From positions 29,657 to 93,656 of the forward strand of contig NZ_JZKH01000022.1 of assembly GCF_000961885.1 (NCBI RefSeq): 64,000 nt of DNA, written 5' to 3'. Positions 9,801 to 39,113 of the stretch are shown piece by piece. This DNA is from Streptomyces rubellomurinus (lineage in GTDB: Bacteria > Actinomycetota > Actinomycetes > Streptomycetales > Streptomycetaceae). The notes below the pieces were generated by a model. That model was not told the DNA's origin. It saw only the letters and a program-made list of their open reading frames with translations, and ran no database searches. Position 1 is the stretch's first letter; every line of letters begins with the position of its first letter. Position numbers and translations under genes: made by a program.

Positions 9801-12800
9801 CTCCAGGCCCTCCTGGACGAATCCGGCGCGCAGCGAGGCGTGCCTGGCCAGCAGGGCGCGGGCGGAGGCGCGCAGGGCCTCGGCGTCCAGCTCCCCCTCG
9901 AGGTCGAAGAGCAGCTGCACGTTGTAGACGTCCGGGCCGCTGTCGTCGTACAGCGAGTGGAAGAGCAGGCCCTCCTGCAGCGGGGCCAGCGGCAGGACGT
10001 CGGCCAGCTCGCCGCCGGCCTGGAGCCGGTCGAGCTCGGCCTGGCGGATCCGCACCAGCGGCAGGTCGGAGGGGGTCAGCGCGGCCCGGTCGGTCCGCCC
10101 GGTGCGGCCCACCAGGGCGGTGAGGACGGCGAACCACGCCTCGGCGAGCTCGCGCACGTCCTCCTCGCCGAACAGGCCGTCGGGCCAGGTCCAGGTCGCG
10201 GTCAGGTGCGGGCCGTCGTGCCGGTCCTCGGTGAGCGCGACCAGCTCCAGCGGGTGCGAGAACGGCATCGCCGGATCCCCGGAGCCGCCCAGCGCGTCGC
10301 CCGAGGTGGTCTCCCAGCCGGGCACGCCCAGCGGGCTCTGCGCGGCGAAGCGGCCGAGGTAGTTGAAGCCGATCTGCGCCGCGGGCAGGGTGGCCAGCAT
10401 CGGGCCGGTCTGCGGGTTGAGGTGGCGCAGCAGGCCGAAGCCGATGCCGTTGTCGGGGACGGCGAGCAGCTGCTCCTTGACCCGCATGACGGCCGCGCCG
10501 AGGGCGTCGCCGCCGGCCAGCGCCTCGGCCCACTCGACCGGGCCGGGGGCGATCCGGACGGGGTAGAGGCTGGTGAACCAGCCGATGGTGCGGGAGAGGT
10601 CGGCGCCCGGCACGATCTCCTCGCGGCCGTGCCCCTCCAGGTCGACCAGCAGGGTGCCGTCGCCGTCGCGGCCGCGGCGGACGCGCCACTGCTCGGCGGC
10701 GAGGGCGAGCGCGGTCAGCAGCACGTCGTTGATCCGGCCGTTGAACGCGCCGGGCACGGTGGTGAGCAGCGGGGCGGTGAGCTCCGCGGGCAGCGTGAGG
10801 CTGATCGAACGGGCGTGGGCCGCCACGTCCTTGGTGCGGTCGAGCGGGCGGTCGGCCAGGGCCGGGTCGCCGGCGCCCACCGCTTCGGCCCAGAACTGCA
10901 GTTCGTTCAGCCGGGCGGGGTCCTGGGCGAGCGCGGTCAGCTGCTCGGACCAGCGGCGCAGCGAGGTGCCCACCGGCTGCAGGCGCGGGGCGCGCCCCTG
11001 CGCGGCGTCCTGCCACGCCTCGGCGAGGTCGGGCAGCAGGATCCGCCAGGAGACGCCGTCGACCACGAGGTGGTGGGCGACGAGCAGCAGCCGGCCGGGG
11101 CGGTCCGCTCCCGCGTCGAACCAGACGGCCTGCAGCATGGTGCCGGCCTCGGGGGCCAGCCGGGTGCGGGCGGCCTCCTCCTCCGTGGCGATCAGGGTGT
11201 CCAGCGCCTGCTCGTCCAGGTCGTGGGCCGGGACGTGGCGCAGCACCTCGGCCGCCGGGACGGAGCCGCGGGCGGTGGTCTCCAGGCCCCAGATGATGCC
11301 GCCGGTACGGGTCAGCCGCAGGCGCAGCGCGTCGTGGTGGTCGATCACGGCCTGGAGCGCGGTCCGCAGCTGCGCGAGGTCGAGCGCGGCGGGCACCCGC
11401 AGCAGCATGGACTGGCTGAACGCGTCGATGGGGGCGGCGCGTTCGCGCAGCCAGTGGACGATCGGGGTCAGCGACACGGCGCCGATGCCGTCGTCCGCCG
11501 GGGTGTCGGGAGCGTCCTCGTCGATGGTCTGGGCCACGGCGGCCAGTGCCTCCACAGTCTTGTGCGCGAACACGTCGCGCGGGGTGAACACCAGGCCCGC
11601 GCGGCGGGCCCGGGTGACGAGCTGGATGGAGACGATGCTGTCCCCGCCCAGGTCGAAGAAGCTGTCGCCGGTGCCGACCCGGTCGAGCCCGAGGGCCTCG
11701 GCGAACAGACGGCACATCAGCTCTTCGGTGGGGTTGCCCGGTGCCCGGCCGTCGCCGGCCGCCTCGTACGCGGGGGCCGGCAGCGCCTTGCGGTCCAGCT
11801 TCCCGTGCGGGGTGAGGGGCAGCGCGGCCAGGACCACGCAGGCCGAGGGCACCATGTACTCCGGCAGTGCGGCCGCCGCGTGGACGCGCAGCTCGGCCCC
11901 GGTGAGCCCGGCGCCGTCCGCGGGCACCGCGTAGGCCACTAGCCGCTTGACGCCGGGGGCGTCCTCGCGGACCACGACGGCGACCCGGGCCACGGCGGGG
12001 TGGGCGGCGAGGACCGTCTCGATCTCGCCCGGCTCGATCCGGAAACCGCGGACCTTCACCTGCTCGTCGGTGCGGCCCAGGAAGTCCAGGTCACCGTCCG
12101 GACGCCGGCGCACCAGGTCGCCGGTGCGGTACATCCGGGTGCCGGGGGCGCCGAACGGGTCGGCGACGAAGCGCTCGGCGGTCAGCCCGGCGCGGCCCAG
12201 GTAGCCGCGGGCCAGGCCGGCGCCGGTGACGTACAGCTCGCCCGCGACGCCGACCGGCACCGGGGCGAGGTCCGGCCCGAGCACGTAGACCCGGGTGTTG
12301 TCGATCGGGCCCCCGATCGAGGGCGCGGTGCCGTCCGGGGTGAGCGGGGCGCTCATGGTCGCGGCGACGGTGACCTCGGTGGGCCCGTACGCGTTGATCA
12401 TCCGGCGGCCCGGCGCCCAGGCCGCGACCAGTTCCGGCGAGCAGGCGTCACCGCCGACGACCAGGGTGCGCAGCTCCGGGAACCCGGCGGCGGGCAGCCC
12501 GGCCAGGGCCGCGGGCGGGATCAGCGTGTGGCTGATCCGCCGCCCGGCGAGCACCTCGCCGAGGAGTTCCCCGGCCAGCGGCCCGGCCGGGGGCACCACC
12601 AGGGCGGCGCCCGCGGGCAGGGCCATGCACAGCTCCAGCACCGACGCGTCGAAGCTCGGCGAGGCGAACATCAGCACCCGGCTGTCCGGAGTGACGTCGA
12701 AGCGCCTGGCCTCGGCGGCGGAGAAGCTCGCGAGACCGCTGTGCGTGACGGCGACGCCCTTGGGGCGCCCGGTGGACCCGGAGGTGTAGATGACGTACGC

Positions 12801-15800
12801 GGTGTTGAGGACGGACACGGGCGCGGTGCGGTCGGCGTCCGTCAGGTCGCCGTCGCCCTGCCGCTCCAGCTCGGCCAGGGTCGTGGCGTCGTCGAGCGCC
12901 AGCCACAGCGTCTCGGAGCGGTCGGCCGTGCCGGTGCCCTCCGGGGACAGCGCGCCGAGGTCGCCGGCGGTCAGCACGACGGCCGGGCGGGCGTCCTCCA
13001 GCATGAAGACGATCCGGTCCAGCGGGTGCTGCGGGTCGACCGGCAGGTACGCGGCGCCGGTCTTGAGGACGGCGAGCTCGGCCACCACCAGGTCGGCCGA
13101 GCGCGGCAGCAGCAGTGCGGCGGTGCGCTCCGGCCCCAGGCCCCGGGCGGCCAGCAGCCGGGCGAGGCGGTTGGCCCTCCGGTTCAGCTCCGCGTAGGTG
13201 TGGGTGCCGCCCTCGAAGTCGACCGCGACGGCGTCGGGCGTGCGGGCCACCTGGGCCTCGACCAGCTGCGCCAGGGTGGCGGGTTCGACCGGCCGCTCGG
13301 TGGCGTTCCACTCGACGAGCAGCCGGTGCCGCTCCTCCGGCGCCAGTGCGTCGGTGCGGGCGACCCGCTGCTCCGGGGCAGCGACCACGGTGGCCAGCAG
13401 CTGCCGCAGCCGGTCGGCGATCCGCTCGACCTCCGCGCGGCCGAACACGTCAGGGCGGTACTGCAGGCGCAGCCGCATCCGGGTGCCGGGGATCGCGGTG
13501 AGCGTGAGCGGGTAGTGGGCGGCGTCGCGGCCGTCCACGTCGGTGACGCGCAGGCTGCCGGACGGCGAGGTGAGGTCCGCGAAGCCGAGCGGGTAGTTCT
13601 CGAACACCGCCAGGGTGTCGAAGAGTTCACCGAGTCCGGTGAGCCGCTGGATCTCCGCGAGCCCGAGGTGGTGGTGGTCCATCAGCTGCGACTGCTCGTC
13701 CTGGAACCGGGTGAGCGTCTCCAGCAGGGTCTCGCCCGGGGCCAGCCGCAGCCGCACCGGCAGGGTGTTGATGAACAGGCCGAGGGTGTGCTCGATCCCG
13801 GTCATCTGCGGTGGCCGCCCGGAGACGGTCGTGCCGAACACCACGTCGTCGCGGCCGGTCAGCCGGGCGAGCAGAAGCGCCCACGAGCCCTGGAGGACGG
13901 TGCTGAGGGTCAGGCCGCAGGAGCGGGCGCGGGCGGTCAGCTCCGCGGTGAACTCCTCGGGCAGCTCGACCATCAGCTGCTCGGGCGCGGCGACGCCGGC
14001 GGCGGCCGCGCCGGCCAGCAGGGTCGGCTCGGTCACGCCGTCCAGCGCGGCCGCCCAGGCCTGCCGCGCGGGCGGCTCGTCCTGCTGGGCCAGCCAGGCC
14101 AGGTAGTCGCGGTACGGGGTGACGCGCGGCAGTGCCGCGGCGTCGCCCCGGGTGTCGTACAGGGACAGGAGTTCGCGCACCAGCGCGGCCATCGACCAGC
14201 CGTCCATCAGCACGTGGTGGCTGGTGAAGAGCAGCAGGCTGCGCTCGGCGGCCAGCCGCACCAGGGTGAACCGCAGCAGCGGCGGGTGGGCGGGGTCGAA
14301 GCGGCGGGCGCGGTCCTCGTCGAGGATCCGGGTGAGCTCCGCGTCCTGCCGCTCGCCGTGCAGCGCGGTCAGGTCGAGCAACTCCCAGGGCACCTCGGTG
14401 GCGCCCGGGTAGATCTGGACCGGTGTGTTCGCCCCGGTGAGGCGGAATCCGGCGCCCAGGTTGGGATGACGGCGCAGCAGGGCGTCGGTGGCGGCTCGCA
14501 GCGCGGCGGTGTCGACGGCGCCGGCCAGCTCGAACAGGAACTGGACGCAGTACACGTCCGGCGCCTGGTCGTCGTACAGGGTGTGGAACAGCAGCCCCTC
14601 CTGCAGCGGCGCGAGCGGCAGCACGTCGGCCAACTGCGGGAAGGCCCCCTCCAGTTCGTCGATGTCGGCTTGGCCGAGCGGGACCAGCGGCAGGTCCGAG
14701 GGGGTGCGGCCGCCGCTGCCCGGGCGGTCGGCGTGCGCGGCGAGCGCGGTCAGCGCCTCGAACCAGCCCTCGGCGAGGGCGCGCAGCTCCCGCTCGGGGA
14801 GCACCGCGTCCGGCCAGGACCAGTGGGCGACCAGCCGCGGTCCCTCGGCACGGTCCTCGGCGAGCGCGTTGACCTCGATGGCGTGGGCCACCGGCATCGC
14901 CGGGTCGGCGGCGCCGCGCAGACCGCCCTCGGGGGCGGGCGCCCAGGCGGTGTCCTCGCCGGCCGCGGAACCGGCGAAGCGGCCGAGGTAGTTGAAGCCG
15001 ATCTGCGGGGTGGCCAGGCCGGCCAGGGCCCCGGCGGTCTCCGGGTTGAGGTGGCGCAGCAGCCCGTGGCCGAGGCCGCCCAGCGGCAGGGCCCGCAGCT
15101 GCTCCTTGACCCGCTTGAGGGCCGTGCCCGGGTCCGTGGTGGCCGGGTCCAGGCGCACTGGGAAGATGCTGGTGAACCAGCCGACCGTACGGGACAGGTC
15201 GACGCCGTCGAAGAGGTCCTCGCGGCCGTGGCTCTCCAGGTCCACCAGGACGGCGGTGTCCCGGCTGCCGGTGCGGCTCTCGCGCCACCGGGCGACGGCC
15301 AGGGCCAGTCCGGTGAGCAGCACGTCGTTGATCCCGGCGTGGTAGGCCGGGGGAACGCGGGTCAGCAGCGCCTCGGTGACGGCGGCGGGCAGAGTGAGGG
15401 TGAGGGTACGGGTGGTGGCCCCGGTGTCCCGCGCCCGGTCCAGCGGCCGGTCGGTGAGCAGCGGGTCGGGGGCCGCCAACTGGTCTGTCCAGCGGGAGAG
15501 TTCGGCGGTCTGCGCGGGCTCCTGGGCGAGCTCGCTGAGGCGTCGGGCCCAGCTGCGCAGCGAGGTCGTGGCGCGAAGCGGCGCGGGGGTGCCGGCGGTG
15601 GCGCCCTCCCAGGCCTGCCGCAGGTCGGGCAGCAGGATCCGCCAGGAGACGCCGTCGACGACGAGGTGATGGGCGACGATCAGCAGCCGGCCGGTCCGGC
15701 CGGGCCCGGCGTCGAACCAGACGGCCTGCAGCATCACGCCCTCGGTCGGGGCCAGTCGGGCGACGGCGGCCGCGTGCTCGCGTTCGATGAGCGCCGCGAG

Positions 15801-18800
15801 GCCGGCGGTGTCGGTGCCCGTCGCGTCGACGTGCCGCAGCAGTTCGGCGGCCGCGACGCTGCCGCGCGGGCCGGCGGTGAGCGTCCACTCGGTGTCCCCG
15901 GCGGTGCGGGACAGGCGCAGCCGCAGCGCGTCGTGGGCGTCCAGGACGGTCTGCAGTGCCGCCGCCAGCCGCTCGCGGCCGGGCTCGGCGGGTGCGGTGA
16001 CCAGCATGGACTGGTGGTAGCCGTCGATCGGTCCGCCGCGCTCGCGCAGCCAGTGCACGATCGGGGTCAGCGGGACCTCGCCGGTCCCGTCGTCCGAACC
16101 GGCGTCGAAGGGGGTTTCGATGCCCTCCTCGGCGGCCTCGGCGAGCGCGGCCGGGGTCTTGCCCGCGAACACGTCCCGGGTCCGCAGCACCAGCCCCCGC
16201 TCGCGGGCGGTGCTGACCAGCCGGATGGCGATGATGCTGTCGCCGCCGAGGTCGAAGAAGTTGTCGTCCGGGCCCACTCCGGGCAGGCCGAGGGCGTCGG
16301 CGACCAGCTCGCACAGCACCCGCTCGCGCTCGGTGCGCGGCTCCCGGGCGGACGCCGTGACGGTGATCTCGGGCGCGGGCAGCGCCTTGCGGTCGAGCTT
16401 GCCGTTGGAGGTCAGCGGCAGGGCGTCGAGCTGCACGAAGGCGGCCGGGACCATGTACGAGGGCAGGCCGGCGGCCGCGTGGTCGCGCAGGTCGGCGGTG
16501 CTCGGCCGCTGCCCGGGCTCGGGCACCAGGTAGGCGACCAGGCGCTTGTCGCCGGGCCGGTCCTCGCGGACCACCACGGCGGCCTCGGCGACCAGCGGGT
16601 GGGACAGGACGGCGGCCTCGGCCTCGCCCAGTTCGATCCGGAAGCCACGGATCTTGACCTGCTGGTCCGCGCGGCCGAGGTACTCCAGCTGCCCGTCGGC
16701 GGCCCAGCGGGCCACGTCGCCCGAGCGGTACATCCGGGTACCGGGGTCGCCGAAGGGGTCGGCGACGAAGCGCTCGGCGCTCAGCGCGGGGCGGCCCAGG
16801 TAGCCGCGGGCCAGGCCCTCGCCGGCGATGTACAGTTCCCCGGCGGTGCCGGTCGGGGCGGGGCGCAGCGCGCTGTCGAGCACGTACACCCGCAGGTCCG
16901 GGATGCCCCGGCCGATGACGCTGCCGCGCCCGGCGGCGGCGGTCGCGCGGTCCAGCGCCACGTAGCTGACGTGCACGGTGGTCTCGGTGATGCCGTACAT
17001 GTTGATCAGCAGCGGCGCGGTGTCCGGGTGGCGGTCGTACCACTCCTGGAGCCGGCTCAGCTCCAGCGCCTCGCCGCCGAACACCACGGCCCGCAGGGCC
17101 AGCGACGCCGGCTCGGGGCGGCGGCGCTCGGCCTGGACCAGCTGGTAGAACGCGGACGGCGTCTGGTTCAGGACCGTGACCCGCTCGCGCTCCAGGAGCG
17201 CGACGAAGTCCTCGGGGGAGCGGCTGACCGCGAACGGCACCACGACCAGCCGGCCGCCGTGCAGCAGGGCGCCCCACAGCTCCCAGACGGAGAAGTCGAA
17301 GGCGTAGGAGTGGAACAGCGTCCACACGTCGTCGGGCCCGAAGCCGAACCAGTGGTCGGTGGCGCCGAACAGGCGCACCACGTTGCGGTGCGGCACCACG
17401 ACGCCCTTGGGACGGCCGGTGGAGCCGGAGGTGTAGATGACGTAGGCCGGGTTCCGGGGCTCGGCGACGGCGGCCCGGTCGTGGGCCGGGTGGCGGGCCA
17501 GCCGGTCGGCGGTGTCCGCGGCGTCGAGGTCCAGCCGGGGCACCTCGACGTCCTCGGGGACGGTCAGCTCGACGCCGGTGGCGGTCAGCAGCAGCGTCGG
17601 GGCGGCGTCCCGGAGCATGTAGGCGATCCGGTCGGCCGGGTAGTCGGGGTCGATCGGCAGGTAGGCGGCGCCGGCCTTGAGCACGGCGAGCAGGGCGACC
17701 ACCAGTTCGGTGCCGCGGGGCAGGGCGATCGCCACGAACTGCTCGGGCCGTACGCCCCGGTCGGTCAGCTCCGCGGCGAGGCGGTTGGCCCGCTCGTTCA
17801 GCTCCCGGTACGTCAGCCGCTCCTCGCCGCACACCACGGCCGTGCGATCGGGGAAGGCCGCGGCACGGGTCTCGAACAGCGCGGGCAGGGTGGTGGCGGC
17901 GGGGTCGTCGGTGTCCTCCTCGCCGCTGCCCCACTCGACCAGGATCCGGCGCAGCTCGGTCTCGCCCACCAGGTCGACGCGGCCCAGCAGGGTGTCGGGG
18001 CCGACGGCGGAGAGGTTCTGCAGCAGGGTGAGGAAGTGCTCCTGGTGGTCGGCCAGTTCGGGGCCGTAGCGCTCGGGGTTGGCGTCGAAGTCGATCCGCA
18101 GCCCGCCGTCGCGGGTGCGGTCGTAGACGATCACCGACATGTCGTCGGCGGGGCCGATCGCCAGGTTGTGGCCGGTGGAGGCGTGCCCGCCGAAGGTCAG
18201 GTCGTAGTCGAACATCATGATGTTGACCTGCGGGCCGACCAACGGCTGGTCGGAGGCGAGGAGTCTGAGGTCGCGGCGCATCTCCTCGAAGCGGTAGCGC
18301 TGGTGGCGCATCGCGTTGCGCATCTGCGCGGAGACGTGGTGCAGCAGGTCGGCGACCGTCATGTCGGGGCGCACGGTCACCCGCAGCGGCAGCACGTTGG
18401 AGACCATGCCGGGCACCTTGCGGCCGACCGCGCCCAGGCGGGTGGTGACGGGCAGGCCGAGGACGACCTCGGGCGCGCCGGTCATCCGCTGCAACTGCAG
18501 CGCGGTGGCCGCGATGATCAGGGACGGCCAGGTGACGGCGGCCTCCCGGGCGGTCTCGCGAAGCCGGTCGGCGCTCGCGGCGTCCAGGTGGACGGTGCGC
18601 CGCTCCAGGCTGCGGGCGGTGCGAGGGGTGGTGCCGGAGAGGCTGGGCAGTTCCTCCGGCAGGTCGGCCAGGGCGCCGTTCCAGTAGGCGCGGTCGCGCT
18701 CGTGCTTGTCGCCGGCGAGGTACTCGGCCTCGGCGGCCAGCAGGTCGGCCAGCGGGGCGAACGGGCTCGGCCCGATCGGCCCGCCCGCGGCCAGCTCGGA

Positions 18801-19277
18801 GTACGTCTGGGCGACCCGCTGGGCGATCATGGCCACGGTGAAGCCGTCCACCAGGATGTGGTGGTAGCGGTGCAGCCAGAACCAGTGGTCGTCGGCGGCC
18901 CGGAACAGGGCGAAGCGGAACAGCCGGTCGCTCTCCAGGTCCAGCGGCACGGCCAGGTCGGCGCGGCCCCAGGCCTCGACCGCGGCCACCGGATCGGCTT
19001 CGGCGCTGACGTCGACGAGATCGAGGGACCACGCGGGGTCGGGATCGAGGGTCTGTACGGCGGTGCGGCCGTCGGTGCTGAACCGGGCGCGCAGGGTCTC
19101 GGCCTCGGCGACCGTCCGGCGCAGCGCCGTCTCGAAGAGCTCGGGGTCCACGGGGCCGTGGATCTCCAGGAACTCGCCGGTGTTGTAGATGGTGTTGGCC
19201 GGGTCGAGCTGCTGGGCGAACCAGATGCCGGCCTGCGCGGACGTCAGGGGAAGTGCGGAGTCGTGATGGTCGGACAT
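2328..19277 (-). CDS. Non-ribosomal peptide synthetase, four modules: C-A-T-E / C-A-T-E / C-A-T / C-A(nMT)-T (NRPS-B)
   Basis: This 5649-residue NRPS is inferred to act first in assembly, because it lacks a thioesterase and begins with an EntF-like C domain. All carrier domains keep the phosphopantetheine Ser (GGDSI, GGDSI, GGHSL, GGDSI). Two epimerase domains ([17 protein letters not shown]) follow modules 1 and 2. An N-methyltransferase is inserted in the fourth A domain. Pockets read by eye are Thr, unassigned, Thr, and aromatic-like. The C-terminus carries no TE or C domain; it ends in an acidic tail ([13 protein letters not shown]) that may dock onto NRPS-A. I chose the ATG at 19277 because GAGGGA sits about nine bases before it; an ATG 21 codons upstream lacks such a site. 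The gene starts 95 bases after the P450 gene. Confidence 0.95.
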   Translation of the reverse strand: MSDHHDSALPLTSAQAGIWFAQQLDPANTIYNTGEFLEIHGPVDPELFETALRRTVAEAETLRARFSTDGRTAVQTLDPDPAWSLDLVDVSAEADPVAAVEAWGRADLAVPLDLESDRLFRFALFRAADDHWFWLHRYHHILVDGFTVAMIAQRVAQTYSELAAGGPIGPSPFAPLADLLAAEAEYLAGDKHERDRAYWNGALADLPEELPSLSGTTPRTARSLERRTVHLDAASADRLRETAREAAVTWPSLIIAATALQLQRMTGAPEVVLGLPVTTRLGAVGRKVPGMVSNVLPLRVTVRPDMTVADLLHHVSAQMRNAMRHQRYRFEEMRRDLRLLASDQPLVGPQVNIMMFDYDLTFGGHASTGHNLAIGPADDMSVIVYDRTRDGGLRIDFDANPERYGPELADHQEHFLTLLQNLSAVGPDTLLGRVDLVGETELRRILVEWGSGEEDTDDPAATTLPALFETRAAAFPDRTAVVCGEERLTYRELNERANRLAAELTDRGVRPEQFVAIALPRGTELVVALLAVLKAGAAYLPIDPDYPADRIAYMLRDAAPTLLLTATGVELTVPEDVEVPRLDLDAADTADRLARHPAHDRAAVAEPRNPAYVIYTSGSTGRPKGVVVPHRNVVRLFGATDHWFGFGPDDVWTLFHSYAFDFSVWELWGALLHGGRLVVVPFAVSRSPEDFVALLERERVTVLNQTPSAFYQLVQAERRRPEPASLALRAVVFGGEALELSRLQEWYDRHPDTAPLLINMYGITETTVHVSYVALDRATAAAGRGSVIGRGIPDLRVYVLDSALRPAPTGTAGELYIAGEGLARGYLGRPALSAERFVADPFGDPGTRMYRSGDVARWAADGQLEYLGRADQQVKIRGFRIELGEAEAAVLSHPLVAEAAVVVREDRPGDKRLVAYLVPEPGQRPSTADLRDHAAAGLPSYMVPAAFVQLDALPLTSNGKLDRKALPAPEITVTASAREPRTERERVLCELVADALGLPGVGPDDNFFDLGGDSIIAIRLVSTARERGLVLRTRDVFAGKTPAALAEAAEEGIETPFDAGSDDGTGEVPLTPIVHWLRERGGPIDGYHQSMLVTAPAEPGRERLAAALQTVLDAHDALRLRLSRTAGDTEWTLTAGPRGSVAAAELLRHVDATGTDTAGLAALIEREHAAAVARLAPTEGVMLQAVWFDAGPGRTGRLLIVAHHLVVDGVSWRILLPDLRQAWEGATAGTPAPLRATTSLRSWARRLSELAQEPAQTAELSRWTDQLAAPDPLLTDRPLDRARDTGATTRTLTLTLPAAVTEALLTRVPPAYHAGINDVLLTGLALAVARWRESRTGSRDTAVLVDLESHGREDLFDGVDLSRTVGWFTSIFPVRLDPATTDPGTALKRVKEQLRALPLGGLGHGLLRHLNPETAGALAGLATPQIGFNYLGRFAGSAAGEDTAWAPAPEGGLRGAADPAMPVAHAIEVNALAEDRAEGPRLVAHWSWPDAVLPERELRALAEGWFEALTALAAHADRPGSGGRTPSDLPLVPLGQADIDELEGAFPQLADVLPLAPLQEGLLFHTLYDDQAPDVYCVQFLFELAGAVDTAALRAATDALLRRHPNLGAGFRLTGANTPVQIYPGATEVPWELLDLTALHGERQDAELTRILDEDRARRFDPAHPPLLRFTLVRLAAERSLLLFTSHHVLMDGWSMAALVRELLSLYDTRGDAAALPRVTPYRDYLAWLAQQDEPPARQAWAAALDGVTEPTLLAGAAAAGVAAPEQLMVELPEEFTAELTARARSCGLTLSTVLQGSWALLLARLTGRDDVVFGTTVSGRPPQMTGIEHTLGLFINTLPVRLRLAPGETLLETLTRFQDEQSQLMDHHHLGLAEIQRLTGLGELFDTLAVFENYPLGFADLTSPSGSLRVTDVDGRDAAHYPLTLTAIPGTRMRLRLQYRPDVFGRAEVERIADRLRQLLATVVAAPEQRVARTDALAPEERHRLLVEWNATERPVEPATLAQLVEAQVARTPDAVAVDFEGGTHTYAELNRRANRLARLLAARGLGPERTAALLLPRSADLVVAELAVLKTGAAYLPVDPQHPLDRIVFMLEDARPAVVLTAGDLGALSPEGTGTADRSETLWLALDDATTLAELERQGDGDLTDADRTAPVSVLNTAYVIYTSGSTGRPKGVAVTHSGLASFSAAEARRFDVTPDSRVLMFASPSFDASVLELCMALPAGAALVVPPAGPLAGELLGEVLAGRRISHTLIPPAALAGLPAAGFPELRTLVVGGDACSPELVAAWAPGRRMINAYGPTEVTVAATMSAPLTPDGTAPSIGGPIDNTRVYVLGPDLAPVPVGVAGELYVTGAGLARGYLGRAGLTAERFVADPFGAPGTRMYRTGDLVRRRPDGDLDFLGRTDEQVKVRGFRIEPGEIETVLAAHPAVARVAVVVREDAPGVKRLVAYAVPADGAGLTGAELRVHAAAALPEYMVPSACVVLAALPLTPHGKLDRKALPAPAYEAAGDGRAPGNPTEELMCRLFAEALGLDRVGTGDSFFDLGGDSIVSIQLVTRARRAGLVFTPRDVFAHKTVEALAAVAQTIDEDAPDTPADDGIGAVSLTPIVHWLRERAAPIDAFSQSMLLRVPAALDLAQLRTALQAVIDHHDALRLRLTRTGGIIWGLETTARGSVPAAEVLRHVPAHDLDEQALDTLIATEEEAARTRLAPEAGTMLQAVWFDAGADRPGRLLLVAHHLVVDGVSWRILLPDLAEAWQDAAQGRAPRLQPVGTSLRRWSEQLTALAQDPARLNELQFWAEAVGAGDPALADRPLDRTKDVAAHARSISLTLPAELTAPLLTTVPGAFNGRINDVLLTALALAAEQWRVRRGRDGDGTLLVDLEGHGREEIVPGADLSRTIGWFTSLYPVRIAPGPVEWAEALAGGDALGAAVMRVKEQLLAVPDNGIGFGLLRHLNPQTGPMLATLPAAQIGFNYLGRFAAQSPLGVPGWETTSGDALGGSGDPAMPFSHPLELVALTEDRHDGPHLTATWTWPDGLFGEEDVRELAEAWFAVLTALVGRTGRTDRAALTPSDLPLVRIRQAELDRLQAGGELADVLPLAPLQEGLLFHSLYDDSGPDVYNVQLLFDLEGELDAEALRASARALLARHASLRAGFVQEGLEQPVQVVLREVPLEWHDHDLTALPRERHAREVERLVAEDRERRFDLARPPLVRFTLIRTGERSHRLVLTNHHILLDGWSVPLLVQELFALYARRGDGSGLPPVPPYRDYLEWLSGQDRGEAERAWTVALEDVTEPTRIAPYVPGRTAVLPERVTVDLTEELTAALGALARRLGVTVNTVLQGAWALLLGRLTGRDDVVFGTTAAGRPPELADVERMVGLFINTLPVRVAVDPAEPLQDLLVRLQGDQADLLGHQHLSLTDIQRLTGGGELFDTLVVFENYPLDPSVLDLPGTGLTVVGAEGRDATHYALSLIAVPGARLNLRFNYRPDVLTPARTEELAERLVRLLETAVATPELPVGRLETVAPDELDRLLVEWGGADRKAVAAPRATLAELFEAAVGRDGDRVAVVCDEQRLTYAELNARANRLARLLAAHGAGPERFVAVALPRGVDLVVALLAVVKAGAAYVPVDPDYPADRVAFMVADSRPTLVLSATGVATDLAEGVARIDVDAADTAAALDGLSPEDLRDGERTAVLSAANAAYVIYTSGSTGRPKGVVVPHGNVTGLFGATDHWFHFGADDVWTLFHSYAFDFSVWELWGALLHGGRLVVVPHTVSRSPEEFLRLLVRERVTVLNQTPSAFYQLAQADEEAPETGRQLTLRHVVFGGEALDSRRLAGWYERHADDAPRLVNMYGITETTVHVTHTELTEAGAAGAAPGGIGSAIPDLALYVLDSALRPALPGVPAELYVAGRGLARGYLGRPGLSAERFVADPFGAPGTRMYRTGDVVRWSGDGRLEYVGRADDQVKIRGFRIELGEVEAAVAAAPGVGQAAVLVREDVPGDKRLVAYVVPTAGRTPDQAGLRAAVADALPDYMVPSAFVVLETLPLTSNGKLDRRALPAPQLSHGAAGRPARTPEEEILCRLFAEVLGRSEVGIDESFFDLGGHSLLATKLISRVRTAFDAEVPIRVLFEAPTVAALAEQLGVAHRARTALRPMPRPYDVPLSFAQRRLWFINRFDGQSSTYLMPYAMRLTGALDRVALQGALDDLVERHESLRTVFPEVAGVPRQRVLSLQEGRAELQVRELTEEQLQEAVTAASTRGFDLEAETPLRAHLFVLGPDRAVLLLVLHHIVADGWSLVPLANDLTAAYAARRAGDAPGWAPLPVQYADYTLWQHELLGSEADPDSQISNQLAYWTDQLTGIPDELELPADRPRPAAPSYRGGGVLLSVKPETHRALTALARERGATLYMVLQSGIAALLTRMGAGTDIPIGSAIAGRTDEALDELVGFFVNTLVLRTDTSGDPSFRELLERVRVTDLAAYAHQDMPFERLVEILNPARSTARHPLFQVALGLENNDKADWRLDGLECVPQPIGMQVARFDLLFSFREALSADGTGEGLDGYIEFSTDLFDEATVQRLAEWFVRLLDGAAARPDLPIGRIALLGRAERDATLREWNDTAADLPVGTLPELFEARVALAPEATALVYEGERLTYAQLNARANRLARHLAARGIGAEDLVALALPRSVDLVVALLAVSKTGAAYLPVDPSYPQDRIGYMLTDARPARLVTRSATAAELPEDARGIARTLLDDPDTEAAVAALSPADLTDADRRDGPLRLGNAAYVIYTSGSTGRPKGVVVSHRGVSNLASAKRERFAVTPDSRMLQFASPSFDAAFCELSVTLLTGATLVLAPAERLVPGVALAELVAETGATHAILPPVALKVMPADSLGSLTTVAVAGEACSPELVETWSAGRRMINAYGPTEMTVCTTMSRPLAGAQTPPIGAPLPNTRVYVLDTNLQPVPVGMVGELYSTGVQLARGYLNRPDVTAERFVADPFGAPGERMYRTGDLVRWRADGELEFVGRVDEQVKLRGFRIEPGEIESLLLRHPAVGQAAVVVREDRPGERQLVGYVVPMEEDAAAERDEEHEGEQIDEWQVVFDDGYSQSVDTAFGENFTGWGSSYDGQPIPLPQMREWRAATVERIMALRPERVLELGVGSGLILSQVAPHVEAYWGTDFSDAAIETLRGEVAGIDALAGRVELRTQPADDLSGLPTGFFDTVVVNSVAQYFPNADYLEQVIRQALDLVVPGGAVFLGDIRNLRLQRCFQTGIKLHGPEATQSTAGLRRAVEQGVLMEKELMVDPEYFPALRASRGGIGDIDIRIKRGQYHNELTRHRYDVVLRKDGAAPAAEATVHWRWGVEVLDVEQLTKRLANERPALLRVTGAPNGRLAREIGAMRALESGSPLDEVVALHAGGQPLPSDIDPEQFHQLAEDNGYFAAITWSSGAADTVDVVFSLSPDLPGDALYRPAGAATDPSAWVNNPIARRDVGALAISLRDYLRGQLPDYMVPSALVPLEALPVTPNGKLDRRALPAPDYLGVSSGRAPSTPNEEVLADLFATVLGLPKVGVDDSFFELGGDSIISIQLVSRARAAGLLITAQDVFTQRSVAGLARVATEAPADGADDVDPSGAGEDEDGIDLSLVELSEDDLSLLEEF
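6830..10010 (-). other. NRPS-B module 3: D-accepting C, A (Thr), T
   Basis: Boundaries are approximate. The C domain has [12 protein letters not shown] and HHILLDGWS, consistent with accepting the D-residue of module 2. The A pocket is again D-F-W-N-V-G-M-V-H, the threonine code, and the surrounding A4-A5 region is almost the same as in module 1, suggesting internal duplication or gene conversion. The carrier is GGHSL (elongation form) near residue 4097, with no E domain. The predicted residue is L-Thr, whose hydroxyl would be a candidate nucleophile for ring closure. Confidence 0.85.
10011..14639 (-). other. NRPS-B module 2: D-accepting C, A (unassigned), T, E
   Basis: Boundaries are approximate. 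The C domain opens with [12 protein letters not shown] and carries HHVLMDGWS, the form that follows epimerase domains. The A-domain pocket reads D-A-L-L-V-G-A-V-A plus Lys. It is hydrophobic, and among codes I remember it is closest to a tyrosine type (D-A-L-V-T-G-A-V-V-K), but I do not assign it. The carrier is GGDSI near residue 2543, and a complete E domain follows ([10 protein letters not shown] near residue 2738). The output is a D-residue of unknown identity. Confidence 0.8.
14640..19277 (-). other. NRPS-B module 1: starter-type C, A (Thr), T, E
   Basis: Boundaries are approximate. The C domain (HHILVDGF near residue 142, opening [12 protein letters not shown]) resembles the EntF condensation domain, which takes an aryl group from a separate carrier protein. 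The A domain has YTSGSTG near residue 612. Its pocket reads D-F-W-N-V-G-M-V-H plus the A10 Lys, which matches the well-known threonine code. The carrier has GGDSI, the epimerase-partner form, near residue 1011. The E domain spans roughly residues 1060-1500. Predicted output is an N-capped D-configured threonine (D-allo-Thr if only the alpha carbon inverts). Confidence 0.85.
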
Positions 19278-19372
19278 GGTGCGGAAGTCCCTCAAATCCG
19301 TCGAGGCCGGAAGCCGTGCCGGGCCCGCGGGGTCCGGCACGGCGTCGTCATGGTGGGAATCTGGTCGCGGTC

Positions 19373-20623
19373 TCAGCGCGCGGCAGGGCCCAGGGCGACC
19401 GGGAGCGTGCGCAGGATGCGGGAGATCGGGGTGGGCAGCCAGCCCAGGTCCTTCGGGTCCGCCGCGAGCTTGAGGTCGGGGTAGCGCTGCAGCAACCGGC
19501 CGACCGCGGTCTGCGCCTGGATCCGGGCCAGCGGCGCGCCCAGGCAGTAGTGGATGCCCTGGCCGAACGCCAGGTGACCGGAGGTGTCCCGGGTGATGTC
19601 GAACAGCTCCGCGTTCGGGAAGCGCTGCTCGTCCCGGTTGGCCGACCCGAGCGACAGGGCGACGAGGTCGCCCTTCTTGATCTCGGTGTCGCCGATGGTC
19701 ATGTCCTCGGCGACGAAGCGGAGGTTGTTGAGGATCACCGGGCTCTCGTAGCGCAGGACCTCCTCCACCGCGTTCGGCAGCAGCTCCGGCTTCTCCCGCA
19801 GCAGCGCGGCCTGCTCCGGGTGGTTCTGCAGCGCCAGGACGGTGCTGCCGATCAGCCCGGCCACCGACTCGTAGCCGGCCGCCAGCAGCAGGAACGCCGT
19901 CGAGAGCAACTCCTGCTCGGTGAGCCGGTCGTCGTCCTCCCGGGCCTGGACCAGGACGCTGAGCAGGTCGTCCTTCGGCTCGGCGCGTCGGGAGTCCAGC
20001 AGGTCCTGCATCCGCTCGGCGATCGCGGTGGCGATCTCGATGCGCGACCGCTCGGTCTCGATCCCGCGGGACGAGTCCGACCAGCCCCGGAAGACCGCCT
20101 CGTCCTCGGCGGAAGCCCCGAGCATCGTGCAGATCATCGAGAGTGCCAGCCGCCAGGCGAAGGCGTCCATCAGGTCGACCTCGTCCTGGCCGGCCATGGC
20201 GTCAAGGAGCTCGTCGACGCGCTGCTCCACCGTCGGACGCAGTCGCTCGACGTGCCGGGCGGAGAACGCCTGACCGACCAGCTTGCGCAGGCGGGTCTGG
20301 ACCGGCGGGTCGCAGTTGCCCATGTGCTGGCCGACCACGTCGAAGATGCCGGGCTTCTCCGGCTTCGGCTCGTTCGCCCGGGCCGGGGAGTCGGGGCGGA
20401 AGTTGCTGCTGAGCCGCCGGTCGACGTGCCCGGCGCGGACGTCCTCGAAGTGGATGAGGGCGTGCACGTCGACCCCGGCGCCGGGGATGGCGGTGTGCCA
20501 GGTGCGCCCCTTCGCGCGCAGGCCCCGGTAGAAGCCGTGCGGGTCCGCCAGCACGGCCGGGTCGAACAGCTGTACCGGCTGCTCGCCTTCGTCGGCGGGC
20601 TCGGGGGTGGTGCCTTCCTGCAT
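19373..20623 (-). CDS. Cytochrome P450, between the two NRPS genes
   Basis: This 416-residue soluble bacterial P450 has the haem loop [10 protein letters not shown] with Cys360 as thiolate ligand, an ExxR helix (EEVLRYE, about residue 286) and an I-helix AAGYES near residue 250. The acid-alcohol pair is Glu-Ser rather than the usual Glu/Asp-Thr. The conserved DPPxHTRLR segment reads DPPVQTRLR, so a His is replaced by Gln. It lies 67 bases after NRPS-A and 95 bases before NRPS-B, all co-directional, so it is almost certainly a tailoring enzyme of the peptide. Hydroxylation, desaturation or aryl coupling are all possible. I see no ferredoxin gene nearby. The start codon has GAGAGG about eleven bases upstream. 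Confidence 0.93.
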   Translation of the reverse strand: MQEGTTPEPADEGEQPVQLFDPAVLADPHGFYRGLRAKGRTWHTAIPGAGVDVHALIHFEDVRAGHVDRRLSSNFRPDSPARANEPKPEKPGIFDVVGQHMGNCDPPVQTRLRKLVGQAFSARHVERLRPTVEQRVDELLDAMAGQDEVDLMDAFAWRLALSMICTMLGASAEDEAVFRGWSDSSRGIETERSRIEIATAIAERMQDLLDSRRAEPKDDLLSVLVQAREDDDRLTEQELLSTAFLLLAAGYESVAGLIGSTVLALQNHPEQAALLREKPELLPNAVEEVLRYESPVILNNLRFVAEDMTIGDTEIKKGDLVALSLGSANRDEQRFPNAELFDITRDTSGHLAFGQGIHYCLGAPLARIQAQTAVGRLLQRYPDLKLAADPKDLGWLPTPISRILRTLPVALGPAAR

Positions 20624-20690
20624 CGGGTGGGCTGCCTCTCTAGTGGATGGTGATGGTCGTGTCCGGAGCCGAACCGCCCTGGCGGGCGCC

Positions 20691-38774
<18,084 letters not shown>

Positions 38775-39113
38775 TGCAATTCCTCCACTGGATTGACCAC
38801 AGCTGAACCGGAGGGCGCCAGCCCGAACCAAGAGAGATCCCGGCGCCCAAATCAAACAGGCGTTCCGCGTAGCCACAACTTCCCCGACAGGAACCTGCCA
38901 CCCATGCGCAACAGCGGTCGCGGCGCGTCCGCTTCCCGTCAGTGCAGGTAGCTGTCATGCGGCCTTCCGCACGTGGCGGAGCAGGGACAATGGGCATCAG
39001 TCGCCCGCAGGCGCACGCCCGAGGGGGCCGGTCCGGAGAGCCGCACATCGCACCGGTGGAACCGCCGGGGGAAGCGCAGCGCCGAGCGGCGCGGCTGGCG
39101 CAGAATGTGACGC
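38775..39113. other. Divergent intergenic region upstream of the NRPS operon
   Basis: These 339 bases separate the first NRPS gene (minus strand) from the DUF6328 gene (plus strand). The only clear functional element is the GGAGGA ribosome-binding site of NRPS-A next to 38774. The stretch 38820-38890 is noticeably richer in A and T than the surroundings and is the likeliest place for the NRPS promoter. I could not pick out a convincing -35/-10 pair, and saw no long inverted repeat. No regulator gene accompanies it. Confidence 0.5.

Noticed and set aside
2328..19277. Catecholate siderophore pathway, suggested by the EntF-like C domain and Thr
   Set aside because: There are no 2,3-dihydroxybenzoate genes, no iron-box (DmdR/IdeR) sequence at the operon, no siderophore importer, and the module count and residues do not fit known siderophores.
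19277..19340. Upstream ATG for NRPS-B at 19340
   Set aside because: It has no ribosome-binding site, and the extra 21 residues do not resemble a C-domain N-terminus. GAGGGA sits correctly before the ATG at 19277.
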